Source: Sulfitobacter noctilucicola (lineage in GTDB: Bacteria > Pseudomonadota > Alphaproteobacteria > Rhodobacterales > Rhodobacteraceae). Taken from it: a DNA stretch of 64,000 nucleotides. Of this stretch, positions 16,118 to 24,554 are shown piece by piece; the first letter of the stretch is position 1; the number at the start of each line of letters is the position of its first letter. A program made the translations under genes and the position numbers. The stretch is taken from NCBI RefSeq assembly GCF_000622385.1, contig NZ_JASD01000008.1, positions 2,418,001-2,482,000 on the forward strand, read 5' to 3'. The notes under the pieces were generated by a model. The model had not been told where the DNA came from. It did not search any database and saw nothing but the letters and a program-made list of their open reading frames with translations.

Positions 16118-18021
16118 CGACCCGCTGCGTTGTTGTCATCGGACATGTCGATCATGGCAAGACCGCGCTCGTGCGCGCTCTGACTGGTACCGAGACTGAC
16201 CGTTTGGCCGAGGAGAAGGAACGCGGGCTGTCGATTACACCCGGTTTCGCATACTGCAAATATGACAGGGGCATCATTGATCTGGTCGATGCGCCGGGTC
16301 ACGCGGATTTTGTTCAGGCGATGGTTGCAGGGGCCAGCGGTGCAAGCGCGGCTTTGCTGGTGGTGTCTGCCACGGATGGTATCGGCGTGCAGACGCAAGA
16401 ACATTTGGCGATTGCCGCCGCACTTGGGATCGACTGCGGCGTGGTGGCAGTCACAAAATCTGATGCTTTGCCCGCGGGTGCGGAGATCAAGGTTCTGCCC
16501 GATCTGAAACAGGCGCTGCGCGGCAGTGCGTTAGAAGACGCGCCCATGATCCTGTGCTCTGCGCTCCGCGGTGATGGCATCGCAAAAATTCATGACGCCC
16601 TCGAAGCGCTTTTGTCGCTCTCGCCTGCAAAGAACGGCCCATTGCACAGTTTCCTGCCGATTGATCGCGCTTTTTCGGTGGAGGGGCGCGGGACAGTTGT
16701 CACCGGTACGCTTTCGGGTGGTGGATTGCGAACGAGCGACACACTGACTGTGCTTCCCGCAGGCCGATCAGTCACGCTTCGGGGGCTGCAATCGCGGGCG
16801 CAGGATCGTAAAGCCGTTCGGCCAGGTGAAAGGGTGGCGGCCAACCTGCGCGGCGTGAGTGTGAGCGAAGTATCTCGTGGTTCGGTGCTTTGCGCTGAGG
16901 GGCAGTTTGTTCCGTCCACCTGCCTGGACGTGCATCTGGCGCTGATACCCGGAACCAAAATTGAGCTGCGTCATATGCAGGACGTGCGCTTGCTGATCGG
17001 AACCCAAAGTGTCACTGCGCAACTTCGCCTTTTCGGTCGGCGAATGTTGGCATCTGGTGAGGCGGGTACGGCACAACTGCGGCTGTCAAAGCCGATAGTC
17101 GGGTTTGCAGGACAACGCGCTGTGCTTCGACGTTTGTCGCCTGCTCAAACGCTTGCCGGGGTCGATGTGCTCGACCCGAATGCAGTGCCAGCGGGCGGCG
17201 GGGACAAAGCCCGGTCGTGTATCCTTGAGGCAGCGTTAGAAGGCCCAGTCACCAGCATCGCGGCAGCACTGGCCGCCGCCAATCGTGGTGCTGTCTCTAT
17301 CGAAGACGTGGCGCGTTTGGCGCGTATGCACATTGCGGATGTTCGTGCGGCTTTGGCTGCGAGTTACGTCGCATTGGATGCCGAAACCTTGGCTGCCCGC
17401 ATAGATGCGGAGGCGTGCCGCACGGCCATCCTCAAAAACCTGTCGTCCTATCACGCCCGACACCCTTTGCGTTCGGTCGCGCCGCTCGCTGACATTTCGC
17501 CGACTGATTTCGCGCCTGCGCTTTTGAACATGGCGTATACCACACTGAAAGAGAGCGGCGAAATTCGCCAGAGGGCCAACAAGGTCGGCCTGCGGAGGCA
17601 TGATCCGACCGCTTTTGCATCAGCCGAACAGCTTGCGCGTATGGATGATTTCGAAATGATCTTCCGGCAAGGCGGGCTTGCCTCTCCGGCTTTCGAGAGC
17701 CTGAGCAAGACGGATGAAGATGCCGAAATTCTGACCCTTCTGCTGGATAGGGGGCAGTTGCTCTCGCTGGAAAATATCGGACTTAAACAAACCGTCATAC
17801 TCCACTGCGATACGGTCTTGCGGTCGGCCAAAACGCTGGATGGGGCATTTCCGAACCAAGGTCGGTTTACAACAGGGGCAGCGCGGGATGCGTTAGGCAC
17901 AAGCCGACGTGTGATCGTGCCGTTGCTTGAATACTTCGACAGCATTGGTGTGACGCAACGGGACGGCGACCTGCGGTGTGTTTCGCGTGTGAACAAGGGT
18001 TTACCCCAAGATACTGATTGA
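16114..18021 (+). CDS. selB: Selenocysteine-specific translation elongation factor
   Basis: SelB (635 residues) carries Sec-tRNA(Sec) to the ribosome at UGA codons that are followed by a SECIS hairpin. The GTPase motifs are visible: GHVDHGK (residues 10-16), DAPGH, and VTKSD in place of the usual NKxD. EF-Tu-like domains II-III follow, and the C-terminal ~250 residues form the winged-helix repeats that bind the SECIS, ending in a typical last wing (GAARDALGTSRRVIVPLLEY). The ATG at 16114 overlaps the selA stop; the longer open frame is ignored. A client with such a hairpin is encoded 1.8 kb downstream. Confidence 0.96.
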   Translation: MTTRCVVVIGHVDHGKTALVRALTGTETDRLAEEKERGLSITPGFAYCKYDRGIIDLVDAPGHADFVQAMVAGASGASAALLVVSATDGIGVQTQEHLAIAAALGIDCGVVAVTKSDALPAGAEIKVLPDLKQALRGSALEDAPMILCSALRGDGIAKIHDALEALLSLSPAKNGPLHSFLPIDRAFSVEGRGTVVTGTLSGGGLRTSDTLTVLPAGRSVTLRGLQSRAQDRKAVRPGERVAANLRGVSVSEVSRGSVLCAEGQFVPSTCLDVHLALIPGTKIELRHMQDVRLLIGTQSVTAQLRLFGRRMLASGEAGTAQLRLSKPIVGFAGQRAVLRRLSPAQTLAGVDVLDPNAVPAGGGDKARSCILEAALEGPVTSIAAALAAANRGAVSIEDVARLARMHIADVRAALAASYVALDAETLAARIDAEACRTAILKNLSSYHARHPLRSVAPLADISPTDFAPALLNMAYTTLKESGEIRQRANKVGLRRHDPTAFASAEQLARMDDFEMIFRQGGLASPAFESLSKTDEDAEILTLLLDRGQLLSLENIGLKQTVILHCDTVLRSAKTLDGAFPNQGRFTTGAARDALGTSRRVIVPLLEYFDSIGVTQRDGDLRCVSRVNKGLPQDTD

Positions 18022-18037
18022 TAGGGTCGCGGGATGT

Positions 18038-18132
18038 GGAGGTGACTGGAGTCTGGTGGCTTCCCTGGTCTTCAAAACCACGGACGCGTCCTTGGGGCGT
18101 GTGGTGGGTTCGATTCCCATCCACCTCCGCCA
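18038..18132 (+). tRNA. selC: tRNA-Sec (anticodon TCA)
   Basis: A 95-nt tRNA with encoded CCA, 16 bp after selB. The anticodon loop is CTTCAAA (anticodon TCA at 18072-18074). The D stem is six base pairs with a four-base loop (GGAGTC / GGCTTC), and the long variable arm has eight pairs (ACGCGTCC with its partner strand); both are hallmarks of tRNA-Sec. The T arm (loop TTCGATT) and the acceptor stem (GGAGGTG / CACCTCC) follow. Folding by hand gives a C.C mismatch in the anticodon stem (18065/18081) and an A.C at the eighth acceptor pair. Confidence 0.96.
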
Positions 18133-18196
18133 CAGCTTATGACTGGACATCAGCCTGCGATCCCGCAGTATGACAGTCCACGCGGGGGAGGGAACG

Positions 18197-19786
18197 ATGA
18201 GCAATGGAACACAGGCGTTCGCGCTGAAGGATTTGGCGGGGAAACGCCACGAATTTTCAAAAGATCGCCCTGCGCTGGTCTGTTTCGTGAAAGAAGATTG
18301 TGACACCTGCAACACTGCCGCACCTGTGCTTGAGGCGATGCACAAGGCTTATGGTGGTGCGTTTGAGATCATGCTGGTCGCGCAATCGGGCGCGCAGAAT
18401 GCGGCCTTCGCTGCGCGACACAACCTGACAATGCCGGTGCTGGACGACAGCGATTGCAAGGCGGCATTCGACTGGGACATCGAGAGCGTACCGTCGGTGC
18501 ATTGGTTGGATGGTGATGGGGACGTGAAGACCGCGTTTGAAGGGTTCATTCGCGCGGACTGGGAAAAACTGGTCGCCGATCTGAGCGTAGCACTTGATCT
18601 GCCTGCTGCGCAGGTCTACTGGGAAAGCTTGCCTGCATGGCGGCCCGGCTGCGGCTCCAAACATCTTGATCCGACGATCTATGACAGGTTGCGCGCGCAA
18701 GCCGATGGCAGCCCTATTCAAGCCCGCAAAATCGAGGTGGCAAGTGATGACGACGTGGCAGAGTTCATGTTCGATCAAGGGTTTTCTGACGGTTTGCCGC
18801 TTGTGCCACCCACACCTGAGCGGGTGATGCGTATGCTGTCTGGCACCCGCCGCGATGCACAGGATGTGGTGGCAGTCGTGCCTCCTAATATGGGCGTGGC
18901 CACCGTTGAAAAGATCGCGATCAACGCGGTTATGGCCGGGTGCAAGCCCGAATACCTTCCCGTTGTCATTGCGGCGGTTGAGGCGGTTTGCACCGATGAG
19001 TTCAATGTCCACGGTGTCACCGCGACCACCATGGGCGCGGCACCTGTTATGATCGTGAATGGGCCTATACGTGACAAGATTGGCATGAATAAGGGGTTGG
19101 GTGCTTTGGGCGCGGGGAACCGAGCGAACGCCACGATCGGGCGGGCCCTGCGGCTGGTGGTGCGAAATGTTGGCGGGGCGTCCACTGGTGGTGTGGAACG
19201 GTCGACCCACGGCAACCCCATGAAATTCACCATGTGCTTTGCGGAGCACGAGGAGCGTTCCCCATGGCCTGCGCTGCACGTAGAGCGAGGGTTTGATCCG
19301 GAGGATTCCGTGGTCACGGTCTTTGCGATGACCGGCGGCCCCGTACATATCGTCGATCAAACCTCGCGCAAACCTGAACAGATCGCGGGCTCTTTGGGGC
19401 TGGGGCTTGAAGGGGTTTTCCTGCCCAAGCTGCGCAATCTGCCAGTGGATGCCGTACTGGTGGTGTGCCCTGAACATATCGACACGCTGATGCGTGACGG
19501 CGACTATTCCAAAGACCGCCTGCGCGACCGTATTCAAGAAGTCACAACGCGTCCGCTTAGCGATATTATCGTAGACGAGAATTCAGGTGCCGGAATATCG
19601 CAGGACGCAGCATACAAGCTGGGGCCTGAAAAGATGGCAGGCTCGGTGCCGAAGTTCGCCAGCAAAGAACACATCCACATTGTCGTTGCCGGATCAGATG
19701 CGGGCAAATTTTCTTCTGCCTTCCACGGCTGGGCGTCAGGGCAGGTCGGCTCGCAATCTGTTTCCAAAAAGATCGACATGGACTAG
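18197..19786 (+). CDS. Thioredoxin-fold domain fused to an uncharacterised ~330-residue domain; selenoprotein partner candidate
   Basis: A 529-residue protein. Residues 1-150 look like a TlpA/thioredoxin fold with a CxxC redox pair, C35-D-T-C38, followed by a cis-Pro-like segment (ESVPSVHW). Residues about 185-529 form a domain I do not recognise. It is rich in conserved-looking glycines (GFSDGLPLVPPTPERV, GGASTGGVERSTHGNP) and ends in VVAGSDAGKFSSAFHGWASG. There is no signal peptide, so it is likely cytoplasmic. The start at 18197 is set by GGGGGAGGGA just upstream. It lies between selC and the UGSC selenoprotein gene (24 bp before it), which suggests that the two proteins act together, perhaps in a thiol/selenol redox reaction. 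Function is unknown. Confidence 0.8.
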   Translation: MSNGTQAFALKDLAGKRHEFSKDRPALVCFVKEDCDTCNTAAPVLEAMHKAYGGAFEIMLVAQSGAQNAAFAARHNLTMPVLDDSDCKAAFDWDIESVPSVHWLDGDGDVKTAFEGFIRADWEKLVADLSVALDLPAAQVYWESLPAWRPGCGSKHLDPTIYDRLRAQADGSPIQARKIEVASDDDVAEFMFDQGFSDGLPLVPPTPERVMRMLSGTRRDAQDVVAVVPPNMGVATVEKIAINAVMAGCKPEYLPVVIAAVEAVCTDEFNVHGVTATTMGAAPVMIVNGPIRDKIGMNKGLGALGAGNRANATIGRALRLVVRNVGGASTGGVERSTHGNPMKFTMCFAEHEERSPWPALHVERGFDPEDSVVTVFAMTGGPVHIVDQTSRKPEQIAGSLGLGLEGVFLPKLRNLPVDAVLVVCPEHIDTLMRDGDYSKDRLRDRIQEVTTRPLSDIIVDENSGAGISQDAAYKLGPEKMAGSVPKFASKEHIHIVVAGSDAGKFSSAFHGWASGQVGSQSVSKKIDMD

Positions 19787-19810
19787 GCTTACCTAACAAG
19801 GAGGGGTTAT

Positions 19811-20332
19811 ATGACAACAATTCTTGATCCCACAGACGAACGCACGCCGGTAGAGCGTCAGATCACCAAACGGTCTGGCGCGTTGGCGGGTGTGATTGGT
19901 CTGTTGGACATCAGTAAACCACGCGGCAACGTGATGCTGGACGAGCTGGAGCGACTTTTGTCCGCCAAGGCACCGGACATCACCGTGCGTCGCTACACCA
20001 AGCCTACGTATACCAAGCCGTGCCCGGATACGCTGCGCCAGCAGATGCGCGATGAATGTGATTTCGTGGTTGAGGGGTTGGCGGACTGAGGGTCCTGTAC
20101 GACGTGCAGTATGCACGACACAGTCTGGTTTGAAATCCAGGGACTTCCCGCAGTTGCCGTTGCCTCAAGCGAATTCGCTCAGGCCGCAGAAGCACAACGC
20201 AAGGCGTTGGGCATGACATCGGCGCGTTACGTATTGGTGCCGCATCCCATTCAGGATGCCACTGATGATGAAATGCGCGAGAAAGCCGCACAAGCGTTGG
20301 CACAGATTACCGACGCTTTGATCGAGGACTGA
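19811..20332 (+). CDS. UGSC-family selenoprotein (in-frame TGA read as selenocysteine)
   Basis: The gene appears as two ORFs (19811-20089 and 20111-20332) in the same frame, separated by a TGA at 20087. Reading that TGA as Sec gives a 173-residue protein with U93 in the motif LAD-U-G-S-C-TTC, the signature for which the UGSC family is named. The downstream part (MHDTVWFEIQGLPAVAVAS, VPHPIQDATDDEM) continues the same fold without a break. A strong AAGGAGGGG site precedes the ATG. The selA, selB and tRNA-Sec genes are immediately upstream, and a hairpin follows the UGA. The family is a known selenoprotein group of undefined activity; a redox role through Sec93 and the nearby cysteines is inferred. 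Automatic annotation would truncate it at residue 92. Confidence 0.92.
20087..20123 (+). promoter_or_regulatory. UGA-Sec codon and bacterial SECIS-like hairpin
   Basis: Starting five bases after the TGA, a stem CTGT/ACAG (20095-20098 with 20120-20123) encloses an internal loop and a second stem CGTGC/GCACG (20103-20107 with 20113-20117), capped by the loop AGTAT. Size and distance suit a bacterial SECIS read by SelB. The apical loop differs from the enterobacterial fdhF loop, as expected across species. Confidence 0.7.
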
Positions 20333-20343
20333 GATCTTTTCAG

Positions 20344-20361
20344 GGGGCGGCAAGCTGCCCC
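20344..20361. terminator. GC-rich hairpin between convergent genes
   Basis: GGGGCGGC and GCTGCCCC can pair in the 39-bp gap between the selenoprotein gene and the convergent DUF6880-like gene. No clear T-run follows on either strand, so it is only a weak terminator candidate. Confidence 0.3.
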
Positions 20362-20371
20362 TTGAACCTTG

Positions 20372-21799
20372 TCAGGGTAGACGGGCCCAGAAGGACGCCT
20401 TGTGTTTGTGGCGCTGCCTTAGACCTTCCATGAACGCATCGTGATCTTGAAACCTGCCGTAGTCGGTGATCTCCATATCAGCGGCGGTGCAATCCATCAC
20501 GTGATCTGCAGTATGGCCGTAACGGGTTGATTTGCCGTCCCAAAGTGCGTGTTCGATCATGGACCGCCACAGCAACACGGCGGCCAGTGGATGCCGCTCG
20601 CGCAACCGCTCGGCGGCTGGGGCGAGAACCTGATACAGATCGCCATCCATCTCTGACGCACGTGCCTCAATCAGCTCGGCCGCCCCGATAAGGTCGGACC
20701 AATCGAGAAAGAACATCAGTGCAGCGATCGCGTTATCGTAGGTTTGGGCAAGGGCCTTGGCGCGGTCTTCGATCTCTATGTCTTCGAAATCCGGGAGGCG
20801 CTTGAGGTGGTCCCGCAGCATTCCGGTATGCAGTGTCGCAGCAAAGACCGCCCAACGATGTTCTTGGGCCGCGTCAATCTGATCCAGCGCCGACAAGCAG
20901 TCGATATAGGCCTGATCCCACTCTATCTGACCTGAGGCGGGATCATCGGGGTTGGCGTCCTCTAGCATCGACAAAGCCTCATCCGTATTGCCCTCCGCCA
21001 TCAGCAAGCGCGCTACCTCCGCCGCAATGATCGGCCGTTTTAGTTCGCTTCGGGTATACTGTGCGATATAGCCTTTGCTATCACCCTGCGCCTCCGCAAT
21101 ATCTTGCAGGACCAACCGTCGCAGGCGTGCCTTGCTGCCTTCGCGCTGGGGGCCACCGGTGCCGCGCAGCTCCCTTAGGAAGCGGAGAGCCGCATGATCC
21201 GGGGCATCCTGCTCGGGGGCACTTTGGTCGGCCTCTATCAGCGTTTTAAGGGTATCGAGACCGCTATCCCCCAAAGTCGGGGCCAGCAGCGGAACAATTC
21301 CGTCGAACTGGCCATATCCGTTGTCTTGCACCGCTTCCCATATTCGGGCGGCAAGCTGTTTTGGCTCTTGCTCCGCACGCGGGCCGATCTGTTCGAATGC
21401 CATCTTGGCTTCGCGGAAAACATCCCCCACTTCACCCCTGCTGTCGTCGACGCGTTCATAGACGGAGGGTGCAAGTTCTATGAACGACCACAGCAGATCA
21501 AACGCCTCGGCGGGCGCGTCGGGTGCTATTTTCTGGGTAATCATGTCGGCCTGCGTGCCCAGATCGCGAATCAGGGATTTCCGCTTGCGCCAGCCGACAA
21601 AGCTCTTGGATTTGCGAATTGCAGCCAAGCGTTTGCGCACATCATGCGCCAGTTCTTGGGGTCCAAGATTATGGCTCAGCTCAAGCCTGAGACGCCGCTT
21701 GATCTCCGCGCTGCCCGTGCTGACTTCCATCAATAGGTCTGCCAACCGGTCGGCCCCGAGATTCTTCAGATTTGCGGCATTGAGGGTCTTCTTTGACAT
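20372..21799 (-). CDS. Conserved hypothetical protein, DUF6880-like
   Basis: A 475-residue, mostly alpha-helical cytoplasmic protein resembling the alphaproteobacterial DUF6880 family. The N-terminal third is basic (KKTLNAANLKNLGADRLADLL, RRLRLELSHNLGP). The middle has TPR-like helices (IIAAEVARLLMAEGNTDEALSMLEDA), and the C-terminal block around LLWRSMIEHALWDGKSTRY and AADHV is the best-conserved-looking part. No catalytic motif is evident. The start at 21799 (MSKKTLN) is used because the frame upstream runs antisense through tRNA-Gly. Function unknown. Confidence 0.7.
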   Translation of the reverse strand: MSKKTLNAANLKNLGADRLADLLMEVSTGSAEIKRRLRLELSHNLGPQELAHDVRKRLAAIRKSKSFVGWRKRKSLIRDLGTQADMITQKIAPDAPAEAFDLLWSFIELAPSVYERVDDSRGEVGDVFREAKMAFEQIGPRAEQEPKQLAARIWEAVQDNGYGQFDGIVPLLAPTLGDSGLDTLKTLIEADQSAPEQDAPDHAALRFLRELRGTGGPQREGSKARLRRLVLQDIAEAQGDSKGYIAQYTRSELKRPIIAAEVARLLMAEGNTDEALSMLEDANPDDPASGQIEWDQAYIDCLSALDQIDAAQEHRWAVFAATLHTGMLRDHLKRLPDFEDIEIEDRAKALAQTYDNAIAALMFFLDWSDLIGAAELIEARASEMDGDLYQVLAPAAERLRERHPLAAVLLWRSMIEHALWDGKSTRYGHTADHVMDCTAADMEITDYGRFQDHDAFMEGLRQRHKHKASFWARLP

Positions 21800-21905
21800 A
21801 AGGCTTTTGTCGCATCGCAGATCAGGGAAGAAAAGGGTGGCCATTTGATACCGCGCATCTCGCTCTTGACCACCCATGGGTGCTGTCATATTGGAAGGGT
21901 GCGCA

Positions 21906-21979
21906 GCGGGCGTTGTGTAATGGTAAGACCTCAGCCTTCCAAGCTGATGACGCGGGTTCGATTCCCGCCGCCCGCTCCA
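21906..21979 (+). tRNA. tRNA-Gly (anticodon TCC)
   Basis: A 74-nt tRNA with encoded CCA. The acceptor stem GCGGGCG/CGCCCGC is perfect. The anticodon loop CTTCCAA carries TCC, flanked by the stem CAGC/GCTG, and the T loop is TTCGATT. It reads GGA/GGG glycine codons. It sits between the divergent DUF6880-like gene and the ABC exporter gene. Confidence 0.95.
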
Positions 21980-22063
21980 AACTTCCCCCACCTTGCGACA
22001 TCCTCAACGCTTGACCCTGCCGCTTAGTCGCGCCATCACGCCTTGACGAAAAAAGGATGACAC

Positions 22064-23866
22064 ATGGCTGCGGCACCGCCCCCTGTATTGAGTGAGAACA
22101 AGGAACGCGAAAAATCGCGTAATTTCGGATCCTTGCGGGCGTTAATGCCTTTTCTGTTGCCCTATCGCGTGCTTATGGCGGCAGCTGGCTTTGCTTTGGT
22201 AAGCACAGCGATGGTGTCTCTGGCGCTGCCATTGGCGGTGCGTCGGGTCGTCGACAATTTCAATTCCGCCGAAGTTGAGCTGCTTGACCAGTATTTTATT
22301 GCCGCTCTTGCGATTGCAGGTCTGCTGGCGCTGGGCACAGCCTTGCGTTTTGCGCTTGTGACCCGCTTGGGTGAGCGCGTTGTGGCGGATATTCGCAAAG
22401 CGGTGTTTGACCGTGTGATCGGTATGAGCCCGGCGTTTTACGAGCGTATCCTGACCGGAGAAGTCCTGAGCCGGATCACAACCGACACAACGCTCATTCA
22501 ATCGGTAATCGGATCCTCTGTCTCAATTGCTTTGCGTAACCTGTTGATTTTTATCGGTGGCCTCGCACTGATGTTGCTGACCTCGGCCAAGCTGGCGGGC
22601 ATGGTCCTTTTGATTGTTCCTGCGGTTGTCATCCCGATTCTGACGCTGGGACGGCGTATGCGTACGCTCAGCCGCGAGACACAGGACTGGATCGCAGCGT
22701 CTTCGGGCAATGCCTCCGAGAGCCTCTCGGCTGTTCAGACTGTGCAGGCATTCACCCACGAAACGGCCAGCCGTGCTTCGTTCGGAAAGATTACCGAAGC
22801 TTCCTTTGATGCGGCCAAGCGGCGCATCAAGGTGCGGGCGTTTATGACTGTTATCGTTATTTTTCTGGCCTTCTCCGGTGTCGTCGGGGTGCTATGGATC
22901 GGCGCACGGGATGTCCGTGCGGGTGACATGACGGCAGGCGCGTTGGTGCAGTTCGTGATCTACGCCGTGATGGTCGCGGGCGCGGTCGCCGCCTTGTCCG
23001 AAATCTGGGGCGAATTGCAACGCGCGGCAGGTGCCACAGAGCGGTTGGTGGAGTTGCTGCAAACAGACGATAGCGTGACGGACCCTGAGGATGGCAAAAC
23101 ACTAACCCAGCCGGTGCGCGGTGAAATCTGCTTTGAGGATGTACAATTCACCTATCCTGCACGACCGGAAACGCTTGCCCTAGATCAGGTATCGCTGTCG
23201 ATCAAACCGGGCGAGACGGTCGCATTCGTCGGCCCGTCGGGTGCGGGAAAGACGACGATTATTCAGCTTATCCTGCGATTTTATGACCCGCAGTCGGGCC
23301 GGATCACGCTGGATGGCGTTGATCTGAAGGATCTTTCGCGGTCAGATTATCGCAGGTCCATCGCACTTGTACCGCAGGATCCCGTTATCTTTGCGACCAG
23401 TGCCGCGGACAACATCCGCTTTGGCAGACCTGATGCGACGGATGCAGAAGTAGAGGCCGCCGCCCGCGCCGCTGCTGCGCATGACTTTATCTCAGCTTTG
23501 CCGCAGGGCTATGAAAGCTATCTGGGTGAGCGCGGCGTTATGCTGTCTGGCGGTCAAAAGCAGCGCATTGCCATTGCACGTGCCATTCTGCGCGATGCGC
23601 CTGTGTTGTTGCTGGACGAAGCGACCAGTGCGCTGGATGCCGAGAGCGAACGCGCGGTGCAGCAGGCGGTTGACCTGCTGAGCCAGAACCGCACGACCTT
23701 GATCGTGGCGCACCGGCTGGCAACGGTAAAGAAAGCCGACCGGATTGTTGTGCTCGAAGCGGGTAGGGTAGTAGCCACGGGCACACATGGCGAACTGGTC
23801 GCCAAGGGGGGGCTTTATGCCCGATTGGCCCGGCTACAATTCACCGATGGGATCGCGGCAGAGTAA
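22064..23866 (+). CDS. ABC transporter, fused permease and ATPase (MsbA-like exporter)
   Basis: A 600-residue half-transporter of the MsbA/ABCB type that works as a homodimer in the inner membrane. Six membrane helices span about residues 25-320. The ATPase has Walker A GPSGAGKTT (about 389-397), signature LSGGQKQR and Walker B LLLDEATSALD, followed by the H-loop VAHRL. The ATG has AAAGGATG upstream. Homologues export lipids, drugs or peptides; the substrate cannot be told here. It appears to be a single-gene unit. Confidence 0.9.
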   Translation: MAAAPPPVLSENKEREKSRNFGSLRALMPFLLPYRVLMAAAGFALVSTAMVSLALPLAVRRVVDNFNSAEVELLDQYFIAALAIAGLLALGTALRFALVTRLGERVVADIRKAVFDRVIGMSPAFYERILTGEVLSRITTDTTLIQSVIGSSVSIALRNLLIFIGGLALMLLTSAKLAGMVLLIVPAVVIPILTLGRRMRTLSRETQDWIAASSGNASESLSAVQTVQAFTHETASRASFGKITEASFDAAKRRIKVRAFMTVIVIFLAFSGVVGVLWIGARDVRAGDMTAGALVQFVIYAVMVAGAVAALSEIWGELQRAAGATERLVELLQTDDSVTDPEDGKTLTQPVRGEICFEDVQFTYPARPETLALDQVSLSIKPGETVAFVGPSGAGKTTIIQLILRFYDPQSGRITLDGVDLKDLSRSDYRRSIALVPQDPVIFATSAADNIRFGRPDATDAEVEAAARAAAAHDFISALPQGYESYLGERGVMLSGGQKQRIAIARAILRDAPVLLLDEATSALDAESERAVQQAVDLLSQNRTTLIVAHRLATVKKADRIVVLEAGRVVATGTHGELVAKGGLYARLARLQFTDGIAAE

Positions 23867-23933
23867 TTCCCCTTTTGTTTCTACATCTCTTAGAGGCATA
23901 GTTGCGCTGAACTTACCAAAGGGGAGATCCAAA

Positions 23934-24365
23934 ATGGGTTTGTGGAGTTTTGTTAAAGGTGCGGGCAAGAAAGTATTCGGTGGCGACGACGACGCCGAGG
24001 TTTCAGGTGCGGCACTTCAGGACGAGCTGAAAGATCTGGGACTGGATGCAGAAGGTCTCGACATCACGGTTGAGGGCGATCAGGTCAAGGTCAGCGGCAA
24101 GGCCGCCAGCCAGGAAATGAAGGAAAAGGTTATTCTGGCCGTGGGCAACGTCGAAGGCGTCGCAGCGGTAGATGACCAGATAGAAGGCGGCGAAGGTGAC
24201 GGCACCTTCCACACCGTCGAAAAGGGCGACACGCTTTGGGCGATTGCCGAGAAGACCATGGGTAACGGCGCGAAATATACAGAGATTTTCGAAGCCAACA
24301 AACCAATGTTGAGCCACCCGGACAAAATCTATCCCGGTCAGGTCTTGCGGATTCCTTCAGCATAA
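23934..24365 (+). CDS. BON and LysM domain protein (Kbp/YgaU-like)
   Basis: A 143-residue protein with a BON domain (about residues 24-85) followed by a LysM domain (about 92-141; HTVEKGDTLWAIAEK and YPGQVLRIP). This is the architecture and length of the enterobacterial potassium-binding protein Kbp (YgaU). There is no signal peptide, which also matches that cytoplasmic protein. The start at 23934 (MGLWSFVKG) follows GGGGAG; an ATG at 23787 lies inside the ABC gene. K+ binding is known for the family and inferred here. A strong terminator follows. Confidence 0.88.
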   Translation: MGLWSFVKGAGKKVFGGDDDAEVSGAALQDELKDLGLDAEGLDITVEGDQVKVSGKAASQEMKEKVILAVGNVEGVAAVDDQIEGGEGDGTFHTVEKGDTLWAIAEKTMGNGAKYTEIFEANKPMLSHPDKIYPGQVLRIPSA

Positions 24366-24391
24366 AAGTCTGACAGACCAAATCAGAACAG

Positions 24392-24422
24392 GGCGCGTGC
24401 AAGTCTTTGCATGCGCCTTTTT
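24392..24422 (+). terminator. Rho-independent terminator after the BON-LysM gene
   Basis: An 11-bp stem (GGCGCGTGCAA / TTGCATGCGCC, one G.T pair) with loop GTCT is followed by TTTTT. Confidence 0.88.
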
Positions 24423-24554
24423 CATATTGTGGTGCGGAATGCTTTACGCCGCGTCCGATACGCCCTGTTTCCCTTGCGTATATCCGCATTTCGCAGCATC
24501 CTTTCGCAAAATCAAAAGAACGAAGGCCGAAACGGCCACTCGGGAGGGAACACT

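Noticed and set aside
18257..19537. 426-codon minus-strand ORF
   Set aside because: It lies antisense to the thioredoxin-fusion gene, which has a ribosome site and a recognisable domain.
20111..20332. Separate hypothetical gene starting at the ATG at 20111
   Set aside because: It is in frame with the upstream ORF across a TGA that fits a Sec codon, and it has no ribosome site of its own.
21800..21991. N-terminal extension of the DUF6880-like protein
   Set aside because: The extension is antisense to tRNA-Gly and gives the familiar spurious RRESNPRH-type peptide.
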